This document shows positions 27,701 through 36,471 of a stretch of DNA of 64,000 bases, in pieces. The number at the start of each line of letters is the position of its first letter. Positions within the stretch are counted from its first letter, which is position 1. Source of the stretch: JBBRVW01 sp963784645 (lineage in GTDB: Bacteria > Actinomycetota > Actinomycetes > JACCUZ01). The notes under the pieces are model-generated. The model was not told the DNA's origin, searched no databases, and worked only from the letters and a program-made list of their open reading frames with translations. The stretch spans positions 558,001 to 622,000 of the forward strand of contig CAWARY010000015.1 of NCBI GenBank assembly GCA_963784645.1, written 5' to 3'. The position numbers and the translations under genes were made by a program.

Positions 27701-29086
27701 TCAGACGAAGATCGACTTCTTCTGGTTCTCGATGCTGGACGTCAGCCCGTCGATGTCCTTCGGGTTCTTGATGAAGTCCTGCAGCGCGGGGATCATCACC
27801 GTCGACGCGAAGTCGGGCCGGGTGTCACGGTCGAGGAACTGCGCGATGTTCTTGGTCGCGCCGATGATCTCGGCCGACTTCGCCTGGACCGAGTTGTAGC
27901 CCGAGGTGTCGACGTTGCTGTTGGCACCGACGTCACCCGGGTCGGTCTTGAGGTAGATGTTCTCGGCCTCGGCTGTGGACAGGTACTCGAGCAGCGCCTT
28001 CGCACCGGCCTCGTTCTTCGGCTTCGACGACATCATGAAGCCGTCGATCGGCGCGTCGATCGAGTCGGTGCCGTACTCGCTCGCGATGGACGGGAACGCG
28101 ACGAAGTCCAGGTCCTCGAGGTCGGCCGGGTCGGTGAACTGCTGCGAGGCGAAGGTGCCCAGCAGGTACATGCCTGCCTTCTTGCTCACGAGCGCCTGGG
28201 CCGCCTCCTGCCAGGTGCGGCCCAGCGAGCCGGACTGGTGGTAGGGCAGCAGATCGGCCCAGGTCGAGAAGACCTGCTTGACCTTCGCGTCCTGCCACGA
28301 CTCCTTGCCGGCCATCAGGCTGACGTGGAAGTCGTAGCCGTTGGTCCGCATGTTGAGGATGTCGAACGTGCCCATCGCGGGCCAGCCGTCCTTGTCCGCG
28401 AACGCGATCGGGTCCAGGCCGTCGCTCTTCATGGTGTCGCCGAGCGTCGTCAGCTCGTCCATGGTGGTCGGCGCCGTGTACCCGCGGTCCGCGAAGACGC
28501 TCTTCCGGTACATCAGGACCCACGGGTAGTTGTAGATCGGCATGAAGTACTGCTTGCCGTCGTCCCCGGTCGACGCCTTCTTGAACGAGTCGCTGAAGTC
28601 GCCGCCGACCTTGTCCCAGACGTCGGTGATGTCGCCCGCGAGACCCTGCGAGGCGAAGAATCGCATGCGGTAGCCCGCGAACCAGGTGAAGAGGTCGTCC
28701 GGGCTGCCCTGCAGGTAGTTGTTGATCTGCTCCTGGAAGGTGTTGTGGTCGACGGTGTTGACCTTGGTCTTCAGCTTCGGCTTGGCCGTCTCGAAGGCGG
28801 CGAACACGTCAGCGAACGCCTTCTTCGGCACGTCGTCCGAGGCGTTGGAGCCGATCGTGACGGTGCCGGTGGCACCGGCGCTGCCGCTGCCTCCGGTCGA
28901 GCCGGTGTCCGAGCTGCCGCCGCACGCCGCGAGCAGCGCCGGAAGGGAGAGCGCGGCACCGGTGCCGGCGGCCCCCTTGAGGAAGCCACGGCGGCCCAGC
29001 CGGGCGTTCGTGATGGCCGACGTCACATGCGTGGACGACGGGACGAGACTGGCGAGGTAGTGGTCCTCTGTCTCGAAGGTGGGCAT
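27701..29086 (-). CDS. Sugar-binding lipoprotein exported by Tat
   Basis: 461 aa from ATG 29086. The leader has a twin-arginine motif GRRGFLKG (Arg32-Arg33), a hydrophobic stretch and a lipobox LLAAC (Cys55), so the protein is Tat-exported and lipid-anchored. The mature part after a Gly/Ser/Thr linker is a CUT1 extracellular solute-binding protein (LFTWFAGYRMR, YFMPIYNYPWVLMYRKSVF, FASQQFTDP). It binds an oligosaccharide, most likely an alpha- or beta-galactoside by context. GAGGAGGGG precedes the start at good distance. It is the first gene of the operon and faces the 312-bp divergent control region. Confidence 0.93.
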   Translation of the reverse strand: MPTFETEDHYLASLVPSSTHVTSAITNARLGRRGFLKGAAGTGAALSLPALLAACGGSSDTGSTGGSGSAGATGTVTIGSNASDDVPKKAFADVFAAFETAKPKLKTKVNTVDHNTFQEQINNYLQGSPDDLFTWFAGYRMRFFASQGLAGDITDVWDKVGGDFSDSFKKASTGDDGKQYFMPIYNYPWVLMYRKSVFADRGYTAPTTMDELTTLGDTMKSDGLDPIAFADKDGWPAMGTFDILNMRTNGYDFHVSLMAGKESWQDAKVKQVFSTWADLLPYHQSGSLGRTWQEAAQALVSKKAGMYLLGTFASQQFTDPADLEDLDFVAFPSIASEYGTDSIDAPIDGFMMSSKPKNEAGAKALLEYLSTAEAENIYLKTDPGDVGANSNVDTSGYNSVQAKSAEIIGATKNIAQFLDRDTRPDFASTVMIPALQDFIKNPKDIDGLTSSIENQKKSIFV

Positions 29087-29132
29087 CTGTCCCCTCCTCA
29101 GGAGATGGCTGACGCGCAGGTGGGCGGAGCTA

Positions 29133-29252
29133 CAGGTCGCTGCGCACCAGACGCGACCTGCCAACATGAACGAACACATCCGAACAGCACTGCGCACAGA
29201 TTGGTGTGGCGCAGGTCACCTGTCAAGAGGCAGGACGAAACCCACAGGTCAC
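29133..29252. promoter_or_regulatory. Operator cluster between galactoside operons
   Basis: Four CAGGTC-type half sites: CAGGTCGC 29133-29140 and its inverted copy GCGACCTG 29153-29160 (20 bp centre to centre), CAGGTCAC 29212-29219, which is part of CAGGTCACCTG, and CAGGTCAC 29245-29252, 33 bp further. TGTGG-N6-TCACC at 29205-29220 matches a CRP/GlxR site except two end positions. GAAC occurs three times at 29168, 29172 and 29182. The likely binders are the DeoR protein encoded at 31420 and a CRP-type regulator. The rest of 29087-29398 is non-coding. Confidence 0.5.
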
Positions 29253-29362
29253 ACTTCGGGAACGGCGGACGGCCACACCAGCGGAGAATGGGCGAGATGT
29301 CCGAGTGGGCGTCTCCACCCACGTCATCCAACAAGGTCATGCGGATGGCCCGTCGGTTTCTG

Positions 29363-29391
29363 TTGACTTTTTCGCACACCGGGGCCAGGGT
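29363..29391 (+). promoter_or_regulatory. Possible promoter of the beta-galactosidase operon
   Basis: TTGACT at 29363-29368 is a good -35 box; 17 nt later CAGGGT (29386-29391) is a weak -10. Transcription would then begin at or next to the ATG at 29399, implying a leaderless mRNA, which is common in actinobacteria. No Shine-Dalgarno is seen before 29399, which agrees with this. Confidence 0.35.
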
Positions 29392-29398
29392 TCCAGCC

Positions 29399-31420
29399 AT
29401 GACTGCCTGGCCCGTGCACCCCGACGGCACCCGGCTGCCCGGGGTCGCCTACGGCGGCGACTACAACCCGGAGCAGTGGCCACGCGAGGTGTGGGCCGAG
29501 GACGTCCGCCTCATGCGCGAGGCCGGCGTGACCGTGGCGACGGTCGGGGTCTTCTCCTGGGCCCTGCTCGAGCCGGCGGAGGGCCGCTTCGAGCTCGACT
29601 GGCTGGCCGACGTGCTCGACCTGCTGCACGCGAACGGCATCGCCGTCGACCTCGCCACCGGCACCGCGTCCCCTCCCCCGTGGCTCTCGCACCGCTACCC
29701 GGAGACACTTCCCCGGCGGGCCGACGGCACCGTGCTGTGGCCCGGTGGCCGGCAGGCCTGGTGCCCCAGCTCGCCCGTCTACCGCGAGCGTTCACTCGCT
29801 CTGGTGTCGGCGTTGGCCGAGCGGTTCCACGGCCACCCCGCGCTGGTGATGTGGCACGTGTCCAACGAGCTGGGCGGGCACAACAGCCGCTGCTACTGCG
29901 ACGTCACCGCGCAGGCGTTCCGTGACTGGCTGCGCCAGCGCTACGGCGACCTCGACGCCCTCAACGAGGCGTGGGGAACGGCCTTCTGGAGCCAGCGCTA
30001 CGGCGACTGGGACCACGTCCTCCCGCCGCGGACAGCGCCGACCTTCCCCAACCCGACCCAGCAGCTCGACTTCGCGCGCTTCGGCTCCGACGCCCTGCTC
30101 GACTGCTTCGTGGCCGAGCGCGACCTGCTGCACCGCATCAGCCCGGGCGTGCCGGTCACGACGAACTTCATGGTCATGTCGCACGTGCGGGACATGGACT
30201 ACCTCCGCTGGGGGCCCGAGCTCGACGTCGTCTCCCAGGACCACTACCTCGAGGCGCACGACCCGGACGCGCACGTCGAGCTCGCGTGGTCGGCCGACCT
30301 CACCCGCGGCACCGCCGGCGGCCGACCATGGTTCCTCATGGAGCACTCGACCAGTGCGGTCAACTGGCAGCCCCGCAACGTACCGAAAGCACCCGGCCAG
30401 CTGGCGCGCAACAGCCTCGCCCACGTAGCGCGCGGCTCGGACGCAGTGTGCTTCTTCCAGTGGCGGGCGTCCCGGGCCGGCGCCGAGAAGTTCCACTCGG
30501 CACTGCTGCCGCACGGGGGCACCGACACCCGCGTGTGGCGCGAGGTCGTCGAGCTCGGGCGTACCCTCCGCGCGATCGGCGAGGTCGCCGGGACCACCGT
30601 GCGGGGCGAGGTCGCCGTCGTCGTCGACTGGGACGCCCGCTGGGCCGCCGAGCTCGACAGCCACCCGACCCAGGACGTCACCTACCTCGACCGGCACCAC
30701 GCGCTCTACCGCGCCCTGTGGGACGCGGGCGTCACGGTCGACATGGTCCGGCCGGACGACGACCTCGACGGCTACCGGCTCGTTCTCGTCCCCACGCTCT
30801 ACCTCACGACCGACGCGGCGGCGGCCAACCTCGCCGGCTACGTCGAGGCGGGCGGGACCGCGCTGGTGACCTACTGGAGCGGCATCGTCGACGGCCACGA
30901 CCACGTGCGGCTGGGCGGCTACCCCGGCGCCTTCCGCGAGCTGCTGGGGATCACCAGCGAGGAGTTCTTCCCCCTGCGCGAGGGCCAGGAGGTGCGGCTC
31001 TCCGGCGGCGTCCTCGACGGCACGACGGCCGACGTGTGGACCGAGCTGCTGCACGCGACCGGGGCCGAGGTCGTCAGCAGCTACGACGACGGACCGCTCG
31101 CCGGCGTACCTGCCCTGACCCGACGACGCGTCGGCGACGGCACAGCCTGGTACCTCGCCACCCGCACCGACCCCGCCGGCACGACCGCCCTGGTGCGACA
31201 GCTGTGCGCGGACGTCGGCATCGCGACCCACGACCTGCCCGGTGTGGAGGTCGTACGCCGCAGTGGGGAGACCGCGTCGTACCTGTTCGTGCTCAACCAC
31301 ACCGACGCTGCGGTCGAGGTGCCGGTGCGGGGCACCGACCTGGTGACCGACCGTGCTTGCCCAGGAACCGTGAAGGTCGCAGCGGGCGGCGTCGCAGTGG
31401 TCCGAGAAGAGGGGCACTGA
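29399..31420 (+). CDS. GH42 beta-galactosidase
   Basis: 673 aa from ATG 29399, the usual size. TIM-barrel domain 1 starts with GGDYNPEQWP; the acid/base is Glu157 in HVSNELGGH and the nucleophile Glu315 in LMEHSTSAVNW. A Cys-rich metal-site segment HNSRCYCD follows the acid/base. A trimerisation domain and a small C-terminal beta domain (HTDAAVEVPV) complete the fold. No signal peptide, so it hydrolyses imported beta-galactosides in the cytosol. Its TGA stop overlaps the ATG of the DeoR gene by 1 base. With galT and galK downstream it supplies galactose to the Leloir pathway. A much longer upstream open frame is not coding. Confidence 0.95.
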   Translation: MTAWPVHPDGTRLPGVAYGGDYNPEQWPREVWAEDVRLMREAGVTVATVGVFSWALLEPAEGRFELDWLADVLDLLHANGIAVDLATGTASPPPWLSHRYPETLPRRADGTVLWPGGRQAWCPSSPVYRERSLALVSALAERFHGHPALVMWHVSNELGGHNSRCYCDVTAQAFRDWLRQRYGDLDALNEAWGTAFWSQRYGDWDHVLPPRTAPTFPNPTQQLDFARFGSDALLDCFVAERDLLHRISPGVPVTTNFMVMSHVRDMDYLRWGPELDVVSQDHYLEAHDPDAHVELAWSADLTRGTAGGRPWFLMEHSTSAVNWQPRNVPKAPGQLARNSLAHVARGSDAVCFFQWRASRAGAEKFHSALLPHGGTDTRVWREVVELGRTLRAIGEVAGTTVRGEVAVVVDWDARWAAELDSHPTQDVTYLDRHHALYRALWDAGVTVDMVRPDDDLDGYRLVLVPTLYLTTDAAAANLAGYVEAGGTALVTYWSGIVDGHDHVRLGGYPGAFRELLGITSEEFFPLREGQEVRLSGGVLDGTTADVWTELLHATGAEVVSSYDDGPLAGVPALTRRRVGDGTAWYLATRTDPAGTTALVRQLCADVGIATHDLPGVEVVRRSGETASYLFVLNHTDAAVEVPVRGTDLVTDRACPGTVKVAAGGVAVVREEGH

Positions 31421-32223
31421 TGCTGGCGAGAGAGCGACAGAGCTACATCCTGGAGCGGGTGCGCCAGAACGGCGCGGTCAAGGTCAGCGACCTCACCCGA
31501 GAGCTCGCCGTCTCGGACATGACGGTCCGGCGCGACCTCGACCTGCTGGCCCGCCAGGGGTTCCTCGACAAGGTCCACGGCGGTGCGACCTCCCCGACGT
31601 TGACGAGCACCGACGAGCCCGGCTTCGAGACGAAGTCGTCGCGCGAGCGGTCCGAGAAGGACGCGATCGCCGCCGCCGCGGTGCAGATGGTGCGGCCGGG
31701 TTGCGCAGTAGGGCTGTCGGCGGGCACGACGACCTGGACCCTCGCGCACCGCCTGCGCGAGGTGCCGGGCATCACCGTCGTCACCAACTCGGTGCAGATC
31801 GCCACCGTCTTCTGGTCCTCGCCCGACCCGGGCCAGACCGTGGTCCTCACCGGCGGTGTCCGCACCCCCTCCGACGCGCTGGTCGGACCGTTGGCGGTCG
31901 CTGCCCTGCGCAGCCTCAACCTCGACATCGTCTTCCTCGGTGTGCACGGGATGGACGGGCGCACCGGGTTCACCAGCCCCAACCTGCTCGAGGCCGAGAC
32001 CAGCCGCGCGCTCGCGAGGTCGGCGCGCCGGCTCGCGGTCGTCGCCGACCACACGAAGTGGAACGTGGTCGGCATCAGCACCATCGCGTCGCTCGCGGAG
32101 GCCGACGTGGTCGTGACCGACGACGGCCTGAGCCCCGAGGCGCTCGCCGTCCTGCGCGAAGAGGTGGGCGAGGTGAAGGTCGTCACCGTCGCACCCGGGC
32201 TCACCGGGACGGAGGACCCGTGA
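31420..32223 (+). CDS. DeoR/GlpR-family sugar-operon regulator
   Basis: 267 aa. An N-terminal DeoR helix-turn-helix (RERQSYILERVRQNGAVKVSDL, residues 5-26, then LAVSDMTVRRDLDLL) is followed by a DeoRC sugar-phosphate sensor domain (GTTTWTLAHRL, VVTNS, LTGG, DIVFLGVHGMD, VVADHTKW). Proteins of this type repress sugar operons until a phosphorylated sugar binds. Encoded between beta-galactosidase and galT with overlaps of 1 and 4 bp, it almost certainly controls this locus, probably sensing galactose-1-phosphate or a tagatose/galactose derivative. Candidate operators lie at 29133-29252. Confidence 0.92.
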   Translation: MLARERQSYILERVRQNGAVKVSDLTRELAVSDMTVRRDLDLLARQGFLDKVHGGATSPTLTSTDEPGFETKSSRERSEKDAIAAAAVQMVRPGCAVGLSAGTTTWTLAHRLREVPGITVVTNSVQIATVFWSSPDPGQTVVLTGGVRTPSDALVGPLAVAALRSLNLDIVFLGVHGMDGRTGFTSPNLLEAETSRALARSARRLAVVADHTKWNVVGISTIASLAEADVVVTDDGLSPEALAVLREEVGEVKVVTVAPGLTGTEDP

Positions 32224-33311
32224 GGAAGACCCTGATCACCCTCGCCGACGGCCGTGAGGAGTACTTCTTCGACGCCGACGAGACCGCCGCGGTCACCGAC
32301 CGAAGGAACCTCCGGGACTCCCGGGACCTCGAACCCACCTCGACGGCGTCCGAGATCAGGTACGACGCCGTCCTCGACGAGTGGGTCGCGGTGGCGTCGC
32401 ACCGGCAGTCCCGCACCCACCTCCCCCCGGCCGACGAGTGCCCGCTGTGCCCGTCGCGCGACGGGCGGCAGACGGAGGTGCCGGCCGAGGACTACGACGT
32501 GGTGGTGTTCGAGAACCGCTTCCCGTCCTTCGCCGACCACGTCGACCCGGAGGCCGGTGTCGACGCGACCGGCGACCGGCGTCCCGGGCTCGGGCGCTGC
32601 GAGGTCGTCTGCTTCACCAGCGACCACAACGTGCCGGTGAGCCGGCTACCGCCCGAGCGGGTCCGGCTGGTCCTGGACGCGTGGATCGACCGGAGCACCG
32701 AGCTCGCCCGGCTGCCGTTCGTGGAGCAGGTCTACTGCTTCGAGAACCGCGGCGAGGAGATCGGCGTCACCCTGAGCCACCCGCACGGCCAGATCTACGG
32801 CTATCCCTTCGTCACGCCGCGGACCCGCACCATGCTCGACGCCGCCCGACGGCACCGGGACCGCACGGGGGGTGATCTGTTCGCCGACCGGCTCGAGCTC
32901 GAGCTCGCGGACGGGTCCCGCATCGTCACCGCCAACGAGCACTGGGTCGCGTTCGTCCCCTTCGCGGCCCGGTGGCCGGTGGAGGTGCACCTCTACCCGC
33001 GCCGCGGCGTGCCGGACCTCCCGGCGCTCGACGCGGACGCGCGCGACTCCTTCCCCGCGATCTACCTCGACGTGCTGCGCGCCCTGGACGGCCTCTACGA
33101 CTCGCCGCTGCCCTACATCTCCGGCTGGCACCAGGCACCGGTCCGCGTCGACCGCGACCTGGCGTCGCTCCACCTCGAGCTGTTCTCCGTCAAGCGGGCC
33201 GCGAACAAGCTGAAGTTCCTCGCCGGTTCCGAGTCCGGCGTGGGCGCGTTCATCAACGACATCGCACCGGAACGTGCCGCCGCCATGCTGCGCGACGCCC
33301 TGCCGCGATGA
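32220..33311 (+). CDS. galT: Galactose-1-phosphate uridylyltransferase
   Basis: 363 aa from GTG 32220, which overlaps the DeoR stop by 4 bp. Zinc-binding CPLCPS (residue 75 region), the NRFPSF strand and the catalytic HPHGQIYGYPF motif (HxH, uridylylated His) are all present. It exchanges galactose-1-phosphate with UDP-glucose to give UDP-galactose and glucose-1-phosphate. The epimerase GalE needed to close the cycle is not in this window. Downstream galK overlaps by 4 bp. Confidence 0.96.
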   Translation: MRKTLITLADGREEYFFDADETAAVTDRRNLRDSRDLEPTSTASEIRYDAVLDEWVAVASHRQSRTHLPPADECPLCPSRDGRQTEVPAEDYDVVVFENRFPSFADHVDPEAGVDATGDRRPGLGRCEVVCFTSDHNVPVSRLPPERVRLVLDAWIDRSTELARLPFVEQVYCFENRGEEIGVTLSHPHGQIYGYPFVTPRTRTMLDAARRHRDRTGGDLFADRLELELADGSRIVTANEHWVAFVPFAARWPVEVHLYPRRGVPDLPALDADARDSFPAIYLDVLRALDGLYDSPLPYISGWHQAPVRVDRDLASLHLELFSVKRAANKLKFLAGSESGVGAFINDIAPERAAAMLRDALPR

Positions 33312-34471
33312 CCGCCGAGGACGGGCGCGCGTCGGTCGTCGACGCCTTCGGCCGGCTCACCGGCGGGGCCCCGGAGTGCGTCTGGTCGTCACCGGGCCGG
33401 GTGAACCTGATCGGCGAGCACACCGACTACAACGACGGCTTCGCGCTTCCGTTCGCCATCGCAGCCCGCGCCTACGCCGCCGTCCGCCGGCGCGACGACG
33501 GGATGCTACGGATGAGCTCGGTGCAGCTGCCGGAGGGTGAGGTGACCGTCGCCCTGGACGACCTGGAGCCGGGGACGCCGAACGGCTGGGCGGCCTACGT
33601 CGCGGGCGTCGTCTGGGCCGCCCGCGGGGCAGGGCACGAGGTCGGCGGGATGGACGTGCTCGTCGACGGCCGCGTACCACTCGGCAGCGGGCTCTCGTCG
33701 TCGCACGCGCTGGAGTGCGCAGTCGCCGCGGCCACGATGCAGGTGCACGGCATCGAGGTCGCCCCCGACGACCTGGCCCGGCTCTCGCTCGCCGCGGAGA
33801 ACGACTTCGTCGGCGCGCCGACCGGGATGATGGACCAGCTGGCGTCGCTGCGCTGCACCGCGGGCCACGCGATCTTTCTCGACAACCGGACCCTCGAGGT
33901 CGAGCAGGTTCCGCTCGACGTGAGGTCCGCCGGCCTCGCCCTCGTGGTCCTCGACAGCCGGGTGCACCACGACCACGCGGAGGGCGGGTACGGCGAGCGC
34001 CGCGCGTCCTGCGAGCGCGCGGCCGCGGAGCTCGGCGTGAGCGCCCTCCGGGACGTCGACGCGGCGTCGCTGGACCAGTCCCTGGCGCGGCTGTCCGACG
34101 ACGAGCTGCGGCGCCGGGTCCGGCACGTCGTGACCGAGGACGTCCGGGTCGTCGACGCGGTCGCCGCCCTGCGGGCGGCCGACTGGGGCCGGCTCGGCGG
34201 CCTGATGGACGCCTCGCACGCGTCTCTGCGCGACGACTACGAGGTGAGCTGCGAGGAGCTCGACGTCGCGGTGGAGGCGGCGCGGTCAGCCGGCGCCGTG
34301 GGCGCGCGGATGACCGGCGGCGGCTTCGGCGGGTCGGCGATCGCGCTGGTCCCGGCGGGCCGGGTCACCGCGGTCGGCGACGCCGTGCGGGCGGCGTTCG
34401 CGTCCCGCGGCTGGACCGCCCCCGTCGTGTTCGAGGTCACCCCGTCCGAGGGCTTGCGCCGGGACGCCTGA
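33308..34471 (+). CDS. galK: Galactokinase
   Basis: 387 aa, GHMP kinase family of normal length. The signature GRVNLIGEHTDYNDGFALP lies at residue 33, the ATP-binding motif PLGSGLSSSHALE in the middle and the C-terminal GGGFGGSAIALV motif near residue 337. It phosphorylates galactose at C1. It is the last gene of the lacZ-deoR-galT-galK operon, coupled to galT by ATGA. Downstream is a 715-bp non-coding repeat region. Confidence 0.96.
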   Translation: MTAEDGRASVVDAFGRLTGGAPECVWSSPGRVNLIGEHTDYNDGFALPFAIAARAYAAVRRRDDGMLRMSSVQLPEGEVTVALDDLEPGTPNGWAAYVAGVVWAARGAGHEVGGMDVLVDGRVPLGSGLSSSHALECAVAAATMQVHGIEVAPDDLARLSLAAENDFVGAPTGMMDQLASLRCTAGHAIFLDNRTLEVEQVPLDVRSAGLALVVLDSRVHHDHAEGGYGERRASCERAAAELGVSALRDVDAASLDQSLARLSDDELRRRVRHVVTEDVRVVDAVAALRAADWGRLGGLMDASHASLRDDYEVSCEELDVAVEAARSAGAVGARMTGGGFGGSAIALVPAGRVTAVGDAVRAAFASRGWTAPVVFEVTPSEGLRRDA

Positions 34472-34518
34472 CGCCGCGTCGGCCGTCGGCCCGCGGCTGC
34501 GACTCCCTCGCCGTCGTG

Positions 34519-34769
34519 CGTGCGGGGTCGTGTCTCTCCCGCCGTCGGGCTGACGGTCAGAGCGGCTTGGGACGAGGCGGCGCGTACCTGCCACACCCCG
34601 CCGTCGGCCACGCACCCACCGTCGCCCTCGAGACCGCCACGGTCGGAGCGTGCGGGGTCGTGTCTCTCCCGCCGTCGGGGTGCGGGTCAGAGCGGCTGGG
34701 GACGAGGCGACGTGTACCTGCCTGCGCCCCGCCGTCGGCCACGCACCCACCGTCGCCCTCGAGACCGCC
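34519..34769. repeat. Two tandem copies of a 130-131 bp repeat
   Basis: Copy 1 starts at TGCGGGGTCG 34521 and copy 2 at 34651; matching 3' ends GAGACCGCC are at 34630-34638 and 34761-34769. Each copy contains CTCTCCCGCCGTCGG, a core GGTCAGAGCGGCTNGGGACGAG (34555-34576; 34685-34706), GTACCTGCC and CCGTCGGCCACGCACCCACC. A single diverged copy of the first half is at 43731-43780. No open frame with coding bias is seen. Confidence 0.75.
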
Positions 34770-34798
34770 TCCGTCTCGATCGGTGAGACGTTCCCCGC

Positions 34799-34868
34799 CC
34801 CTACCGCGGTGAGATGCCACTAACAGCGGCGTGCAAGCCACGGTTGGGCACAAGACGCCGCGGTAGGG
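34799..34868. terminator. Inverted repeat with 48-nt loop
   Basis: Arms CCCTACCGCGG (34799-34809) and complement (34858-34868), 11 bp perfect. The 48-nt loop contains TGCAAGCCACGGTTG (34832-34846), which recurs with one change at 54977-54991 in another intergenic hairpin region. It lies between the two tandem repeat blocks downstream of galK and could act as a terminator. Confidence 0.45.
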
Positions 34869-34907
34869 CTCCGGCGGACCGCGTTTGTCTCGGGATGCGG
34901 ACCCGAC

Positions 34908-35139
34908 GGGTCAGATGCCCGCCCAGCGCACACCGCACCCGGCCGCCCGTCCACAGCCGCTCTGACCCCCGCGCGCACCACGGGTCACGTGCCGCCCAGC
35001 GCACCCCGCACCCGGCCGCCCGTCCACAGCCGCTCCGACCCCCGCGCGCACCACGGGTCACGTGCCGCCCAGCGCACCCCGCACCCAGCCGTCCATCCAA
35101 AGCCGCTCTGACGCCAGCGCGCACCACGTGGTCAGGTGC
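34908..35139. repeat. Three tandem copies of a 73-bp repeat
   Basis: GCCCAGCGCA-type unit starts occur at 34921, 34994 and 35067, an exact 73-bp period; copies 1 and 2 are nearly identical and copy 3 has decayed. Each contains CGTCCACAGCCGCTCTGACC (34948, 35021, 35094), the reverse complement of the GGTCAGAGCGGCTG core of the 130-bp repeats next door. The block lies just beyond the 3' end of icd. No coding signal. Together with 34472-34518 and 35140-35186, where I see nothing, this fills the galK-icd gap. Confidence 0.75.
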
Positions 35140-35186
35140 TCCGCAACGGGTGCCAGGCGGCCCACACCTCCGGTCAGGTGGTCGGG

Positions 35187-36404
35187 TCAGGCGAGGGCGG
35201 CGGCGAGGTTCTCGTCGAGCGCCGCGAGGAAGTCCTCGGTCGTGAGGAACGCCTGGTCCGGCGACACCAGCAGCGCCAGGTCCTTGGTCATCCTGCCGCT
35301 CTCGACCGTCTCGACGCAGACCCGCTCGAGCGTCTCGGCGAAGGCGGTGACCTCGGGAGTGCCGTCGAGCTTGCCGCGGTGCTTGAGGCCGCCGGTCCAC
35401 GCGAAGATCGAGGCGATCGGGTTGGTGGAGGTGGGCTTGCCGGCCTGGTGCTGACGGAAGTGCCGGGTCACCGTGCCGTGCGCCGCCTCGGCCTCGACCG
35501 TCCGGCCGTCCGGGGTCATGAGCACCGAGGTCATGAGGCCCAGTGAGCCGAACCCCTGCGCGACCGTGTCGGACTGCACGTCGCCGTCGTAGTTCTTGCA
35601 GGCCCAGACGTAGCCGCCCTCCCACTTCATCGCGGCGGCGACCATGTCGTCGATCAGGCGGTGCTCGTAGGTGAGTCCCTTGGCGTCGAAGTCGGCCTTG
35701 AACTCCTTCTCGAACACCTCGGCGAAGATGTCCTTGAAGGCACCGTCGTACGCCTTGAGGATGGTGTTCTTGGTCGACAGGTAGACCGGGTACCCACGCA
35801 GCAGGCCGTAGTTCAACGACGCACGGGCGAAGTCCTCGATCGACTTGTTGAAGTTGAACATGCCCATCGCCACGCCGCCGTCGGCGCCGTAGTTGGCGAC
35901 CACGTGCTGGATCGGCTCCGAGCCGTCCTGCGGGGTGAACGTCATGGTCAGCTCACCCGCACCGGGCACCTTGAAGTTGGTTGCCTTGTACTGGTCGCCG
36001 TGCGCGTGACGACCGATGATGATCGGCTTGGTCCAGCCGGGCACCAGCCGCGGGATGTTGCTGATGATGATCGGCTCGCGGAAGATCACGCCACCCAGGA
36101 TGTTGCGGATCGTTCCGTTGGGGCTCCGCCACATCTCCTTGAGCCCGAACTCCTCGACCCGGGCCTCGTCCGGCGTGATCGTCGCGCACTTGACGCCGAC
36201 GCCGTGCTGCTTGATGGCGTTCGCCGCGTCGACGGTGACCTGGTCGTCCGTCGCGTCGCGGTGCTCGATGCCCAGGTCGAAGTACTGCAGGTCGATGTCG
36301 AGGTACGGGTGGATCAGCCGGTCCTTGATGAACTGCCAGATGATCCGGGTCATCTCGTCGCCGTCGAGCTCGACGACCGGGTTCTGCACCTTGATCTTCG
36401 CCAC
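35187..36404 (-). CDS. icd: NADP-dependent isocitrate dehydrogenase
   Basis: 405 aa, the dimeric eukaryote-like type (subfamily II), not the 740-aa monomeric type. Substrate and metal motifs: PNGTIRNILGG, GWTKPIIIGRHAHGDQYKA, KNYDGDVQSDTVAQGFGSLGLM, and coenzyme region EAAHGTVTRHFRQHQ. It oxidises isocitrate to 2-oxoglutarate in the TCA cycle. It follows mdh on the same strand by 67 bp and may be its co-transcript. GAGGAG lies about 12 nt before the ATG. Confidence 0.96.
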   Translation of the reverse strand: MAKIKVQNPVVELDGDEMTRIIWQFIKDRLIHPYLDIDLQYFDLGIEHRDATDDQVTVDAANAIKQHGVGVKCATITPDEARVEEFGLKEMWRSPNGTIRNILGGVIFREPIIISNIPRLVPGWTKPIIIGRHAHGDQYKATNFKVPGAGELTMTFTPQDGSEPIQHVVANYGADGGVAMGMFNFNKSIEDFARASLNYGLLRGYPVYLSTKNTILKAYDGAFKDIFAEVFEKEFKADFDAKGLTYEHRLIDDMVAAAMKWEGGYVWACKNYDGDVQSDTVAQGFGSLGLMTSVLMTPDGRTVEAEAAHGTVTRHFRQHQAGKPTSTNPIASIFAWTGGLKHRGKLDGTPEVTAFAETLERVCVETVESGRMTKDLALLVSPDQAFLTTEDFLAALDENLAAALA

Positions 36405-36471
36405 GGGTCTGCTCCTCGGAGGTGTGGGGTCGGTCGTGAGGGTCGTGGGGGTCGTACCGGTTCGGGCGAGG

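Noticed and set aside
28238..29398. In-frame upstream extension of the beta-galactosidase
   Set aside because: It runs antisense through the binding-protein gene and the divergent promoter; GH42 homology begins at 29399.
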